Shown: positions 43,798 through 52,896 of the stretch, piece after piece
Layout of the letters: every line of letters begins with the position of its first letter
Position numbering within the stretch: the stretch's first letter is position 1
Source of the DNA: Solirubrobacter ginsenosidimutans
GTDB taxonomy: Bacteria > Actinomycetota > Thermoleophilia > Solirubrobacterales > Solirubrobacteraceae
DNA length: 64,000 nt
Direction of reading: 5' to 3'
NCBI RefSeq assembly: GCF_027587205.1
Contig: NZ_JAPDOD010000002.1
Location: 62,001 to 126,000, forward strand
The notes under the pieces: model-generated
What the model saw: only the letters and a program-made list of their open reading frames with translations
Told to the model about the DNA's origin: nothing
Database searches by the model: none
Made by a program: the position numbers and the translations under genes

Positions 43798-44686
43798 ACC
43801 GCAGCCGCGTGCGCTCGACCGAGCAGGGCGCATCCTCGCCCTGCTCGTCGAGACAGGCGCCGTAGTTCTGCGTGACCCAGTAGCTCGCACCGTTCGCTTG
43901 AGCGAACCCGCCGAGGTCGAGCGGGACCGACGCGGTGCTCACGCGCCCGGACCGGTAGCGATAGGCGATGCCGTGGCCGGGACAGCCCGACGGGTCGCCG
44001 GAGCAGACCTGCGCGAAGTACAGCGCGCCGCCGTCGAAGGAGAGGCCGACGTAGGACCGGTCGCCCTCGCCGCTTGAGACCTTGCGGACGAGGTGGCGCC
44101 GGGAGCCGTCGAGCTCCTGCAGCCAGACCTGGGCATCGCCCTCGGTCCCGCCGTCGTTGAGCGAGATCGCGAGCTGGTTGCCGAGCAGGCCGAGCTCGTA
44201 GAGCAGCGCGCCGCCGCCACCGGGCGCGGCGACCTTGCGCACGCCCTTGTTCCCGATCGTCGCTGTGTAGATGCGGTCACGGCCCTCGATCCACGCGAGC
44301 CGGTCGCCCCACAGCACGGGCGAGCGCGCCGCGACGTGGCCGGTGGCCACCAGCGTGCGCGCGCCGGTCGCCGGGTCGAGCAGGAACAGCTCACGGCCTC
44401 CGACGGCCACGATCGCGGGCTTGCCGGACGGCCCTCGCGACACCGTGGCCTGCACCGGCGCGCGGTGGCGGTGGATGTCGAGCGCGGTCACGCCGCCGGG
44501 CTGGGAGAGCATCAGCGTGGAGGTCGTCGATCCCGCCGGAGCGGCGCTCCAGACCGCTTGGTCGCGGTAGGCCCGGATCGGCGAAGGGAGGGACGATTGG
44601 CCCAGGGTCGCGGCAGCGGCGGAGGCGGCGGGGGTGAGGAGCAGCACAGCGGTCAGCGCAGCCGCCCATGGGAGTTTGGTTGGCAT
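43790..44686 (-). CDS. Secreted, propeller-like protein of unknown function
   Basis: A 298-residue exported protein with signal peptide KLPWAAALTAVLLLTPAASA (ATG 44684-44686). The mature part has repeated beta-strand units of the type GRELFLLDPATGARTLVATG, WGDRLAWIEGRDRIYTATIG and DAQVWLQELDGSRRHLV, consistent with a six- or seven-bladed beta-propeller such as the TolB-like group. Several Cys near the C-terminus (QVCSGDPSGCPG, YGACLDEQGEDAPC) could form two disulfides. No enzymatic motif is seen. It lies 41 bp downstream of the MFS gene on the same strand. Confidence 0.75.
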   Translation of the reverse strand: MPTKLPWAAALTAVLLLTPAASAAAATLGQSSLPSPIRAYRDQAVWSAAPAGSTTSTLMLSQPGGVTALDIHRHRAPVQATVSRGPSGKPAIVAVGGRELFLLDPATGARTLVATGHVAARSPVLWGDRLAWIEGRDRIYTATIGNKGVRKVAAPGGGGALLYELGLLGNQLAISLNDGGTEGDAQVWLQELDGSRRHLVRKVSSGEGDRSYVGLSFDGGALYFAQVCSGDPSGCPGHGIAYRYRSGRVSTASVPLDLGGFAQANGASYWVTQNYGACLDEQGEDAPCSVERTRLRFR

Positions 44687-44727
44687 GCCACGGAGGCTCC
44701 CGCGGCGGTCGCCGCCGGGCGATCCAC

Positions 44728-45900
44728 CTAGGTCGAGGCCGACCTCACCCTCACGCGCACCGCCGTGGCGAGGAGCCCGAGCGTGGCGCCGATCGCGCCC
44801 GCCGCGCTCACGGCCGCCCAGCCGCCGTGCTCCCACGCGAACGACGCACCCGCCGACCCGCTGACCGCACCGGCGAAATAGCAGGTCATGTAGGCGGTGT
44901 TCAGCCGCGAGCGCGCCTCCGGGCGCAGCCGGAAGATCACGCTCTGGTTGAGGATCTGCGTCGCCTGGACGCCGAGGTCCAGGATCACGATCCCGATGAG
45001 CAACGCCGCCAGCGAGTGCGCGGCGAGCGCGAGCAGCCCCCAGCCGGCAAGCGTGGCCGCGGCGGCGAAGCGCGTCCCGGCGAGCTGATGCCCGGCGTCG
45101 GCGACCCGTCCCGCGACCGCCGCCATCGCCACCCCGGCCAACCCCGCGAGCGAGAACAGCCCGATCACCGCTTCGCTGTAGCCGTAGTCGGGGCCGGACA
45201 GCAGGAACGCGATCGACGTCCAGAACCCGCTGAACGTCAACATCGAGAGGAAGCCGAACACCATCCGCAGCCGGAGCACCGGCTCCTCGCGGATCAGCGC
45301 GCCCACCGAGCGCAGCAGGCCGCCGTAGCCGAGCCGGCCTTCCGGTGGCTTGACGACCGGCAGCGTGCGGCGCAGGACGACGGCCAGGACCAGCATCGCG
45401 CCCGCCGCCAGGCCGTAGATCGCCCGCCAGCCGCCGAGCTCGGCCACGAAGCCGGAGACCGTCCGGGCCAGCAGGATGCCGAGGATCAGCCCGCTCATGA
45501 CCTGGCCGACGACGCGCCCGCGCTCGTCCTCGGCCGCCAGCGAGGACGCGAAGGGCACCAGCACCTGCGCCGCGACGCTCGACACCCCGACGACGGCCAG
45601 GGCGGCCGCGAGCACGCCGAAGGAGGGCGACACGGCCGCCACGGCGAGTGCGAGCGCGTCGAGCACGAGCAGCCGCGAGACGAGCTTGCGCCGCTGCAGC
45701 AGGTCTCCCAGCGGGACGATCAGGACCAGCCCGGTCACGTAGCCGGCCTGGGTCGCGGTGACCAGCAGACCCGCCGTGCCGGAGGAGACGTTCAGTGCGC
45801 CGGCGATCGTGTCCAGCAGCGGTTGGGCGTAGTACAGGTTCGCCACGGTCGCTCCGCAGGCGACCGCCAGCAGGAGCACCAGGCGAGAAGACACGCCCAC
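44728..45900 (-). CDS. MFS transporter
   Basis: A 390-residue major facilitator with about 12 hydrophobic helices, 6+6. NLYYAQPLLDTIAGALNVS in helix 1, LGDLLQRRKLVSRLLVL between helices 2 and 3 (the D-x-x-x-R-R-x motif A position) and GWRAIYGLAAG in helix 5 fit the drug/arabinose efflux group (YdhP/AraJ-like). It starts with a GTG at 45898-45900; another GTG two codons later is possible. The divergent aldehyde dehydrogenase starts only 17 bp away. The substrate is unknown. Confidence 0.88.
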   Translation of the reverse strand: MGVSSRLVLLLAVACGATVANLYYAQPLLDTIAGALNVSSGTAGLLVTATQAGYVTGLVLIVPLGDLLQRRKLVSRLLVLDALALAVAAVSPSFGVLAAALAVVGVSSVAAQVLVPFASSLAAEDERGRVVGQVMSGLILGILLARTVSGFVAELGGWRAIYGLAAGAMLVLAVVLRRTLPVVKPPEGRLGYGGLLRSVGALIREEPVLRLRMVFGFLSMLTFSGFWTSIAFLLSGPDYGYSEAVIGLFSLAGLAGVAMAAVAGRVADAGHQLAGTRFAAAATLAGWGLLALAAHSLAALLIGIVILDLGVQATQILNQSVIFRLRPEARSRLNTAYMTCYFAGAVSGSAGASFAWEHGGWAAVSAAGAIGATLGLLATAVRVRVRSAST

Positions 45901-45917
45901 CAGGCTAGGCTCCGCAT

Positions 45918-47408
45918 ATGGCCACGATCTCCGTCGAGAACCCGGCGACCGGCGCGCACGTCCGCGACGTGGAGGTCACGCCTCCCGACGCCGTCGCCGC
46001 GCTCGTGGCGCGCGCCCGCTCAGCCCAGCCGGGCTGGGAGGCGCTCGGCTATGAAGGCCGTGGACGGATCCTCAAACGCGCACAGAAGTGGCTGATCGAG
46101 CACGCGGATGAGGTCGCCGACACGATCTCGAGCGAAACGGGCAAGACGCGCGAGGACGCCATGCTGGTGGAGGTCGCCTACGGCGCGAACGCGCTTGGCT
46201 TTTGGCCGAAAAAGGCGCCCAAATGGCTTGCGGACGAGAAGGTCCACACCTTCAACCCCTTCGTCCTCGGGCGCAGGATGGTCGTCCGCTACCGCCCGCT
46301 CGGCGTCGTCGGCGTGATCGGTCCCTGGAACTACCCGCTCGTCAACTCCGTAGGGGACGCCATCCCAGCGCTCGCCGCGGGGAATGCCGTCATCGTCAAG
46401 CCATCCGAGGTTACGCCGCTCACCTCGCTGCTGTTCGAGCGCGGGCTGCATGAATCAGGCCTTCCTGACGGGGTCTTCCAGGTCGCCGTGGGCACCGGCG
46501 AGACCGGTGCCGCGCTGATCGACGAAGTGGACATGGTCATGTTCACCGGCTCCACGCGTACGGGCCGGAAGGTGATGGAGCGGGCCGCGCAGACGCTGAC
46601 CCCGGTGTCGCTGGAGCTCGGGGGCAAGGACCCGATGATCGTGCTGGCCGACGCGGACCTCGAGCGCGCGGCCAACGCCGCCGTCTACTACTCGATGCAG
46701 AACGGCGGCCAGACCTGCATCTCGATCGAGCGCGTGTACGTCGAGGCGCCGGTCTATGACGAGTTCGTCGCGAAGGTGACGGAGAAGACGAAGGCGCTGC
46801 GCCAGGGCCCGCCCGGCGCCGCGGGGACCGTCGACGTGGGCGCGATGACCTTCCCGCCGCAGGTCGAGATCGTGGAGCGCCACGTGCAGCAGGCGCGCGA
46901 CGCGGGGGCGCGGGTCACGACCGGCGGGCACGTCCGCGCCGGCACGGGCCGCTTCTACGAGCCGACCGTGATCGCCGACGTCGACCACTCGATGACGGCG
47001 ATGACCGAGGAGACGTTCGGGCCGACGCTTCCGGTGATGAAGGTCGCCGACGCCGAGGAGGCGATCCGCCAGGCCAACGACTCGCCCTACGGACTCGGCG
47101 CCGCCGTCTTCACCAAGGATCTGGCCAAGGGCGAGCGCGTCGCGCGCCGGATCGACGCCGGCGCGGTCTGCGTCAACGACGCGGCGTTGAACTACCTGGC
47201 GCTCGAGCTGCCGATGGGCGGCTGGAAGGACTCCGGCATGGGCGTTCGCCACGGCCCGGCCGGGTTGCGCAAGTACACCCACCAGCAGGCGCTGATGGTC
47301 ACGCGCTTCGCGCCGAAGCGGGAGATCCATTACTTCCCGTACAACGCGAAGATCACGGGGGCGATCACGCGCGGCATTGAGCTCTTCTATGGCCGGGGTC
47401 ACCGCTAA
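45918..47408 (+). CDS. NAD(P)-dependent aldehyde dehydrogenase (succinate-semialdehyde-type)
   Basis: A 496-residue aldehyde dehydrogenase that oxidises an aldehyde to a carboxylic acid. Cofactor and active-site blocks: GVIGPWNYPLVNS, KPSEVTPL, FTGSTRTGRKV, ELGGKDPMIV (catalytic Glu233) and GGQTCIS (catalytic Cys267). It resembles the actinobacterial GabD2-like group. A C-terminal 30 residues (YFPYNAKITGAITRGIELFY) lie beyond the core, as in enzymes that touch membranes. A TAGGCT box at 45906-45911 lies 6 nt before ATG 45918, so the mRNA is probably leaderless. The TAA shares CTAA with the convergent sigma gene. The true substrate is not fixed. Confidence 0.93.
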   Translation: MATISVENPATGAHVRDVEVTPPDAVAALVARARSAQPGWEALGYEGRGRILKRAQKWLIEHADEVADTISSETGKTREDAMLVEVAYGANALGFWPKKAPKWLADEKVHTFNPFVLGRRMVVRYRPLGVVGVIGPWNYPLVNSVGDAIPALAAGNAVIVKPSEVTPLTSLLFERGLHESGLPDGVFQVAVGTGETGAALIDEVDMVMFTGSTRTGRKVMERAAQTLTPVSLELGGKDPMIVLADADLERAANAAVYYSMQNGGQTCISIERVYVEAPVYDEFVAKVTEKTKALRQGPPGAAGTVDVGAMTFPPQVEIVERHVQQARDAGARVTTGGHVRAGTGRFYEPTVIADVDHSMTAMTEETFGPTLPVMKVADAEEAIRQANDSPYGLGAAVFTKDLAKGERVARRIDAGAVCVNDAALNYLALELPMGGWKDSGMGVRHGPAGLRKYTHQQALMVTRFAPKREIHYFPYNAKITGAITRGIELFYGRGHR

Positions 47409-48049
47409 GCAGCATTCGCCGTGGGTGCCCAGCCGGCCTGCGTCAATTCCTCGCGCAGCCTGCGCCGGGCGCGGTGTTGCAGGGCGTGGACGGCATCGAC
47501 CGAGCGGCCGAGGCGCTCGGCGACCTCACCCGGCGTGAGCCCCGCGATCAGTCGCAGGACCATCACCTGGCGCTGATCGGCCGGCAGCGCCTCCAGGGCG
47601 GCGCGCAGGTCGTCGAGGCGCTCGTGGGCGTGCCACTCGGTCTCCGACGCGGTCGCCGGGACTTCGGCCAACGGCACCGAACGCTGCGCCCGCAGGTGAT
47701 CGAGCGCGGCGTTGCGGGCGACGCGCAGCAGCCAGGCCACGAAGGGGGTGGCGCTCGTCCGGTAATGGGAGAGCGCCCGTGGCAGGCGTGCGAACACCTC
47801 GCTGGTCAGGTCCTCGGCGTCGTGCTCGTCGTGGACGATCGCCAGCACGAAGCCGAAGACGTTGTCGGCGTAGAGCAGGTACAGCAGCCGGAGGGCATCC
47901 TCGTCGCCGTCGCGGGCGCGTTCGGTGGCGGCGGCGACCAGCGCCACCGCGTCCGGCGGATGAACGAGTTGACGGCGGCGACGGTACCCAGACCGTGCCG
48001 CCGTCGCCTCGAGACGATCCGCCGCCCGGCGAACCGCCACCTGTCCCAT
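47405..48049 (-). CDS. ECF-type RNA polymerase sigma factor
   Basis: A 214-residue sigma factor. An extra 40-residue basic N-terminus (AADRLEATAARSGYRRRRQL) comes first. Region 2 is RLLYLLYADNVFGFVLAIVH, DAEDLTSEVFARLPRAL and TPFVAWLLRVARNAALDHLR. Region 4 is ALPADQRQVMVLRLIAGLTP, GEVAERLGRSVDAVHALQHR. The ATG at 48047-48049 with CAAGGA before it is used. No anti-sigma gene is adjacent: the next gene upstream is an APH-like kinase and downstream is the convergent aldehyde dehydrogenase. Its regulon is unknown. Confidence 0.88.
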   Translation of the reverse strand: MGQVAVRRAADRLEATAARSGYRRRRQLVHPPDAVALVAAATERARDGDEDALRLLYLLYADNVFGFVLAIVHDEHDAEDLTSEVFARLPRALSHYRTSATPFVAWLLRVARNAALDHLRAQRSVPLAEVPATASETEWHAHERLDDLRAALEALPADQRQVMVLRLIAGLTPGEVAERLGRSVDAVHALQHRARRRLREELTQAGWAPTANAA

Positions 48050-48174
48050 TCCTTGAGAGATGAGCAACCTTGCCCTTGTCCGAAGTGCTCCGACGATCCA
48101 TGCCGGAGTGGGCTCAAGACTCCCACTGTCAGTGCACAAACTGAAGTCAGACATGCGTCCAGTGGACGTGTGTC

Positions 48175-49221
48175 CTATTCAGCGCGGGCGGCAGTGCGCC
48201 GAGCGCGCTCGGCGATCTCGGGGACGCCGTCCTTGAGGCGGTCGAAGAACGGATCCTCGGTGGTACCGGCCAGCCGGCGCTTGTATGAGCCCTCGAGGAA
48301 GATCGCGGACTTCCACAGGGCGAGCGTCGTATACCACGGCACGTTGGACATCGATCGTCCCGAGCGCTGCTCGTAGCGGGCGACGAGCTCGTCGCGGGTC
48401 GGGAAGCCCGGCGTGCGGGTGACCGTGGTCAGCGATGCGACGGTGCTGTCGCCGTCGCCCGGCTGCGCGTAGGTGGCGAGCAGGTAGCCGATGTCGGCCA
48501 GCGGGTCGCCGATCGTCGCGAGCTCCCAGTCGAAGATCGCGCTCAGGCGCTCGCCGGTGAACATCACGTTCCCGAGCCGGTAGTCGCCGTGGACGATCGT
48601 GGCCGGGCCGGACTCGGGGATGTGCGCGCCGAGCCACCGCGTCACCTCGTCCAGCGCGCCGATCTCACGCGTCTTGTTGTGCTCCCAGAGGCCGCCGAAG
48701 CGGCGCAGCTGGCGTTCCAGGTAGCCCGAGGGCTTGCCGAAGCCTTCCAGGCCGGCGGCGCGCCAATCGGCGTCATGGACCTCGACCAGCGCGTCGACGA
48801 GCTCTTCGCCGATGCGCCGCGGCTCCATCCCATCGGGCAGCTCGGCGTTGAGGACGACGCCGTCGATGCGCTCCATCACGTAGAAGGGGACGCCGAGCAG
48901 GGCGTCGTCGTCGCAGGTGGCGAGGACCTTCGGGAGGCGCACGGCGGTCGGCTCGAGCGCCTTCAGCAGGAACGCCTCGCGCAGCACGTCATGGGCGCTG
49001 GGGGGCAGCGGCGGGCGCGGCGGGCGGCGCAGCACCCACTCGCCGCCATCGCGCCGGATAACGTAGGTGACGTTGGAGTGCCCGTCGCCGACCGGTTCGG
49101 CGTCGAGCGGGCCGCTCCCGAGCCCGTGGGCGTCGAGGAAGGCCTCGAGCGGGCGGCGGATCAGCAGCGGCGCAAGCTCGAGCGCTGCCGCCTCCTCCGG
49201 AGTGTCGACGATCGTGGTCAA
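48175..49221 (-). CDS. APH-family phosphotransferase (ACAD10-like)
   Basis: About 348 residues of the aminoglycoside phosphotransferase/choline kinase-like fold. GDGHSNVTYVIRRDGGEWVL is the nucleotide loop. VPFYVMERIDGVVLNAELPD is the hinge, IVHGDYRLGNVMF the catalytic loop (Asp as base) and IFDWELATIGDPLADIGYLL the metal-binding segment. This matches the group found beside acyl-CoA dehydrogenases, whose substrates are hydroxy acids or hydroxyacyl groups, rather than antibiotic resistance enzymes. No ATG is suitable; a TTG at 49219-49221 is proposed as the start. The long frame to 49488 is not coding-like. Confidence 0.85.
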   Translation of the reverse strand: MTTIVDTPEEAAALELAPLLIRRPLEAFLDAHGLGSGPLDAEPVGDGHSNVTYVIRRDGGEWVLRRPPRPPLPPSAHDVLREAFLLKALEPTAVRLPKVLATCDDDALLGVPFYVMERIDGVVLNAELPDGMEPRRIGEELVDALVEVHDADWRAAGLEGFGKPSGYLERQLRRFGGLWEHNKTREIGALDEVTRWLGAHIPESGPATIVHGDYRLGNVMFTGERLSAIFDWELATIGDPLADIGYLLATYAQPGDGDSTVASLTTVTRTPGFPTRDELVARYEQRSGRSMSNVPWYTTLALWKSAIFLEGSYKRRLAGTTEDPFFDRLKDGVPEIAERARRTAARAE

Positions 49222-49327
49222 GCGCGTCCGATCGTAAACTGTCAATAAGCAGCGCGACCTCTGGGTATGCGGTGCGTTGGGAGTAATGAGCCGGCACTCC
49301 CCCTTACGGCTGGCCTTCCCCCCTTTT

Positions 49328-50707
49328 ATGCGACGACTTTTCCCGATCTTTCTCCTTGCCGCCCTGTGCTGGCCCGCCGCCGCGTCCGCTTCGCCGCGGC
49401 AGATCGTGACCTTCGAAGCGCCCCGCGAGCTGCTCTCGGCGTCGTCGCGTGAGGCGACGCTCGACCAGATCACGGGCTTCGGCGTCACCCACGTGCGTCA
49501 GCTCGTCTACTGGCGCGACTTCGCCCCGGACCCGGACTCCAAGACCAAGCCGAACTTCGACGCGTCGGACCCGAACGCGTATCCCGCGGACAAGTGGGAC
49601 GCCCTCGACGGGCTGATCGCCGCCGCCAAGGCGCACAACGTCCAGGTCACGCTGACGCTCACCGGGCCGGTGCCGAAGTGGGCGACCAAGGCCAAGAAGG
49701 ACGACCTCACGGACCCGGACCCGAAGGAGTTCGGCGCCTTCGCCACCGCGATCGGCCGGCGCTACGGCACCTCCGTGAGCACGTGGTCGATCTGGAACGA
49801 GCCCAACCAGCCGCAGTTCCTCAAGCCGCAGTACAGCGGTGGCAAGCCGGCGTCGCCGAAGCTCTATCGCAAGCTCTACCAGGCGGCCTACGCCGGTCTG
49901 CGCTCGACGCCCGCCAACGCCAACGACACGATCCTGATCGGCGAGACGTCGCCGCGCGGCAACTCGAACGTGGTCCATCCGCTGGCGTTCCTGCGCGGGA
50001 TGCTGTGCCTGGACTCCAAGTACCGCAAGTCGAAGTCCTGCGGCGAGCTCGACGCCGACGGCTACGCCCACCACGCCTACACGACGAGCGCCGGGCCGCG
50101 CTTCAAGCCGGCCAACCAGGATGACGTGACGATCGGCGTGCTGCCGCGGCTCACGACCGCCCTCGACAAGGCCGCCGACGCGGGCGCGTTGCCGGCGCAC
50201 CTGCCGGTCTTCCTGACCGAGTTCGGCATCCAGTCCACGCCGGACAAGATCTCCGGCGTCTCGCTCGCCAAGCAGGCCGCGTATCTGGCGATCTCCGAGC
50301 ACATGGCGTACGTGAACCCGCGCGTCGCGGCGTTCTCGCAGTACCTGCTCAGCGACGACCCGCCGCGCTCGGCCGGCTACCGCTACGGCGGCTTCGAGAG
50401 CGGCCTGCGCAGCTCCGACGGCAAGGCCAAGCCGGCCTACGAGGGCTTCCGCCTGCCGCTCGCGGTCGAGGTCTACGGCGCCAGCGACGTGCTCTGGGGC
50501 CTCGTACGCCCACAGCGTGCGGTTTCCTCGGTGACCGTCGAGCGCAAGCCCAAGGGTGGGTCGTGGCAGAAGCTCAAGACGCTGAACACGACCAGCACGG
50601 GCGTCTACAGCCTCAAGACCACCCACCGGTCCGGCCAGACCTACCGCGTCAAGTGGACAGCACCGGACGGCAAGACCTACACGGGTCCGGCCGTCCAGGG
50701 ATACTGA
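49328..50707 (+). CDS. Secreted glycoside hydrolase-like (TIM-barrel) protein
   Basis: A 459-residue exported protein with signal peptide RRLFPIFLLAALCWPAAASA. The TIM-barrel region resembles GH5/GH39-type enzymes: FGVTHVRQLVYWRDFAPDPD, NVQVTLTLTGPVPKW, VSTWSIWNEPNQPQFL (general acid/base Glu in WNEPN) and HLPVFLTEFGIQSTPD (nucleophile Glu in TEFG). A C-terminal beta-sandwich of about 80 residues (AVSSVTVERKPKGGSWQKLK) follows. Both catalytic Glu positions are in place. The polysaccharide target is unknown. Its TGA overlaps the possible CTG start of the GH3 gene. Confidence 0.82.
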   Translation: MRRLFPIFLLAALCWPAAASASPRQIVTFEAPRELLSASSREATLDQITGFGVTHVRQLVYWRDFAPDPDSKTKPNFDASDPNAYPADKWDALDGLIAAAKAHNVQVTLTLTGPVPKWATKAKKDDLTDPDPKEFGAFATAIGRRYGTSVSTWSIWNEPNQPQFLKPQYSGGKPASPKLYRKLYQAAYAGLRSTPANANDTILIGETSPRGNSNVVHPLAFLRGMLCLDSKYRKSKSCGELDADGYAHHAYTTSAGPRFKPANQDDVTIGVLPRLTTALDKAADAGALPAHLPVFLTEFGIQSTPDKISGVSLAKQAAYLAISEHMAYVNPRVAAFSQYLLSDDPPRSAGYRYGGFESGLRSSDGKAKPAYEGFRLPLAVEVYGASDVLWGLVRPQRAVSSVTVERKPKGGSWQKLKTLNTTSTGVYSLKTTHRSGQTYRVKWTAPDGKTYTGPAVQGY

Positions 50708-51972
50708 CCCGCGTCCTGCCCGCGAACCGCCTCCCGCGCCGCTCACGGCGACTGCTGACCGCCGCGCTGCCGCTGGTGTTCCTCGCCGGTTGCGCGGGCG
50801 AGGAGGCGCGGCTCGAGCCGCGCCCGAAGCTCGTCGACGCGACCGTGACCGCCGCGGCCGCGGCCGCGCTGCCGGGCGACGGCGCGGCCGCCGCGCAGCC
50901 GCCCGCCTCCTCGCCCACGCCCGTCGCGACGCCGGTTCCCACCGCGACACCCACCCCGACCGCGACCCCGACCCCGCGGGTGCCGCTGCGCGAGCTCGCC
51001 GGCCAGCTCGTCGTCACCGCGGTCCGGCGGGGCACCAATCCCAGCGCCGCGCTCCTGCGCGACGTGCGGCTCGGGCGTGTGAGCGGTGTGATCGTCGCCG
51101 ACACGAGCGCCCGCGATGCCCGCCCGCTGACCCGCGCATTGCAGGCCGCGGCGACCGCCGGGAAGCGCCCGCCCGCGCTCGTCGCGATCGATCAGGAAGG
51201 TGGCGCGGTCCGGCGTGTCACGAACGCCGAGCCCGTCCGCTCCGCACGCTCGCTCGGCCGCGGCCACGCGACCACCACGGAGGCGGTCGCCCACTCGGCC
51301 GGCTGTGACCTGCGTCGCGGGGGGATCACGCTCGATCTCGCCCCGGTGGCGGACGCCGCCAGCGCGCCCAGCGGGTTCATCGCCCACTACGACCGTGCCT
51401 TCGCGACCTCCTCCGACGCCGCCGCCCCGCATGTCGCGGCGTTCGTGCGCGGCCTTCACGAAGGCGGCGTCGGGGCGACGCTCAAGCACTTCCCCGGCCT
51501 CGGCTCGGCGACCGTCAACACGGACCTCAACACGCGTGCGACCACGGCCGACCCCGGCTCGACCGCGGCGTTCGCGGCCGGCATCCAAGCTGGGGCCGAC
51601 TCGGTGATGGTCTCGAGCGCGACCTACGCGTCGGGAGCGTTCGCCACCGGCCTGCCCGCCGTGCTCTCCGCGGACGTGATCGGGCGCCTGCGCGGCCTCG
51701 GCTTCAACGGTGTCGTCGTCACCGACGATCTCGACGCGCCCGGCCCGAGCGTGGACCCGCGGTTCGCGAATGCCGCCGTCCGGGCGGTCGCCGCGGGCGT
51801 CGACCTGCTGCTGTTCGTCGACACCACCGGCCGCGCCGCCGCGAAGGCTCGCGAGGCGCTGGTCGACGGCGTGCAACGCGGCGTGCTCTCGCGCGACCGC
51901 CTGGTGGACGCCTATCGGCGCGTGACGGCGCTCAAGAGCGCACAGGCGAGCCTCCCGGCGCGCTGCGGTTAG
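50704..51972 (+). CDS. GH3 family lipoprotein, beta-N-acetylhexosaminidase-like
   Basis: About 422 residues. A basic start and hydrophobic stretch lead to a lipobox (LPLVFLAGC), then a Thr/Pro linker (TPVATPVPTATPTPTATPTP), then a GH3 N-terminal barrel: LVAIDQEGGAVRRVTNAEPV, GATLKHFPGLGSATVNTDLN and GVVVTDDLDAPGPSVDP (nucleophile Asp of NagZ-like enzymes in TDDL). It would release N-acetylglucosamine or a similar sugar at the cell surface. There is no ATG, GTG or TTG in a sensible place. A CTG at 50704-50706 inside the preceding stop (CTGA) is proposed, so the start is uncertain. Confidence 0.8.
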   Translation: MTRVLPANRLPRRSRRLLTAALPLVFLAGCAGEEARLEPRPKLVDATVTAAAAAALPGDGAAAAQPPASSPTPVATPVPTATPTPTATPTPRVPLRELAGQLVVTAVRRGTNPSAALLRDVRLGRVSGVIVADTSARDARPLTRALQAAATAGKRPPALVAIDQEGGAVRRVTNAEPVRSARSLGRGHATTTEAVAHSAGCDLRRGGITLDLAPVADAASAPSGFIAHYDRAFATSSDAAAPHVAAFVRGLHEGGVGATLKHFPGLGSATVNTDLNTRATTADPGSTAAFAAGIQAGADSVMVSSATYASGAFATGLPAVLSADVIGRLRGLGFNGVVVTDDLDAPGPSVDPRFANAAVRAVAAGVDLLLFVDTTGRAAAKAREALVDGVQRGVLSRDRLVDAYRRVTALKSAQASLPARCG

Positions 51973-52015
51973 GGTCTCGACCCTACGCCGTTTCCGGTCT
52001 CTAGGGTCTCGACCC
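51970..52015. repeat. Two copies of GGGTCTCGACCC palindrome
   Basis: TAGGGTCTCGACCCTA at 51970-51985 and TAGGGTCTCGACCC at 52002-52015. Each is an inverted repeat (GGGTC/GACCC-like, 4-bp arms with the TCG loop region). They follow the GH3 stop codon and precede the PRC-barrel gene, and may form terminator hairpins or belong to a dispersed repeat family. Confidence 0.55.
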
Positions 52016-52052
52016 GGTGCGCCGGAGCCCGCGCCGTTCCGATGTTTTGAGC

Positions 52053-52388
52053 ATGCGGAAGCGATGGACACGATGGAGTGTGCTGGGTCACGAGGTCATC
52101 GACGGGAGCGGCGTCAGCGTCGGCAAGATCGTCGACACATGGCCGTTTGACGGTGGCGAGGTGGAGCTCGTCGTCGTGCGCCTGGAGGGCGCGTTCGGCG
52201 GCAAGCGAATGCTCGCGGTCGAGGACCTGTGGTCCGACGGCTTCTTCATCCGCACGCCCTTCGCCGCGTGGCAGGTCGAGGACGCGCCCCAGCTCAGCGA
52301 CAACCGCCACGCGGCCGAGGATCCCTACCGCGCCCGCAGCTACTGGCGCTTCGCCGAGCCGGAGAGCTTTTACGCCCTCGCGGCGTAG
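52053..52388 (+). CDS. PRC-barrel-like protein
   Basis: A 111-residue protein (ATG 52053). WSVLGHEVIDGSGVSVGKIV, VELVVVRLEGAFGGKRMLAV and DGFFIRTPFAAWQVEDAPQL give the six short strands of the PRC-barrel fold known from RimM and the photosynthetic reaction centre H subunit. There is no signal or membrane segment. Such stand-alone PRC proteins often bind RNA or other proteins, with unknown detail. It is followed 34 bp later by sixA. Confidence 0.75.
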   Translation: MRKRWTRWSVLGHEVIDGSGVSVGKIVDTWPFDGGEVELVVVRLEGAFGGKRMLAVEDLWSDGFFIRTPFAAWQVEDAPQLSDNRHAAEDPYRARSYWRFAEPESFYALAA

Positions 52389-52422
52389 CCTCTGCGCACA
52401 GAGCGCGTAAGCTGAGCGCCGT

Positions 52423-52896
52423 ATGGCGCCTCAACTCTGGTTGCTGCGGCATGGAGAGGCTGTGCCGCATGATGCAAAACCCGACGCGGAACGCGAGCTG
52501 ACCCCCCGGGGTCGCCGGCAAGCGGACGCCGCCGGTGCTGCGCTCGCCGCGCTCGCCGAGCGGTTCGCCGCGTGTTACACGAGCCCGAAGGTCCGGGCCC
52601 GCGAGACGGCCGAGCTCGCCTGCGCCCATCTGAACATCGAGCCGATCCACGAGGACTCCCTCGCGAACGGCTTCAGCCGCGTCGACGCGTTGACGCTGCT
52701 CGACGCCCACGCCGACGACGCGCACGTGCTCGTGGTCGGCCACGAGCCGTCGTTCTCGCAGGTCGTCTACGACTTCACGGGCGCGCGGGTGGACTTCAAG
52801 AAGGGCGGCGTCGCCGCGCTGCGCGCCTCGCGCGCCGCGGGCGAGCTGATCGTGCTCACCCGCCCCAAGGAACTCGAAGCCCTAAGCCGCAGCTAG
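52423..52896 (+). CDS. sixA: SixA-like phosphohistidine phosphatase
   Basis: A 157-residue histidine-phosphatase-superfamily protein. LWLLRHGEAVPHD holds the RHG catalytic His, TSPKVRARETAEL the second phosphate-binding Arg, and VLVVGHEPSFSQVV the second His. The compact size is typical of SixA, which removes phosphate from phosphohistidine in phosphorelay or phosphotransfer-system proteins. The exact partner is unknown here. The end overlaps the convergent M20 peptidase gene by 15 bp. Confidence 0.9.
   Translation: MAPQLWLLRHGEAVPHDAKPDAERELTPRGRRQADAAGAALAALAERFAACYTSPKVRARETAELACAHLNIEPIHEDSLANGFSRVDALTLLDAHADDAHVLVVGHEPSFSQVVYDFTGARVDFKKGGVAALRASRAAGELIVLTRPKELEALSRS

Noticed and set aside
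48156..48168. CGTCCA-G-TGGACG inverted repeat after the APH-like gene
   Set aside because: Short arms and no T-run; too weak to call a terminator on its own.
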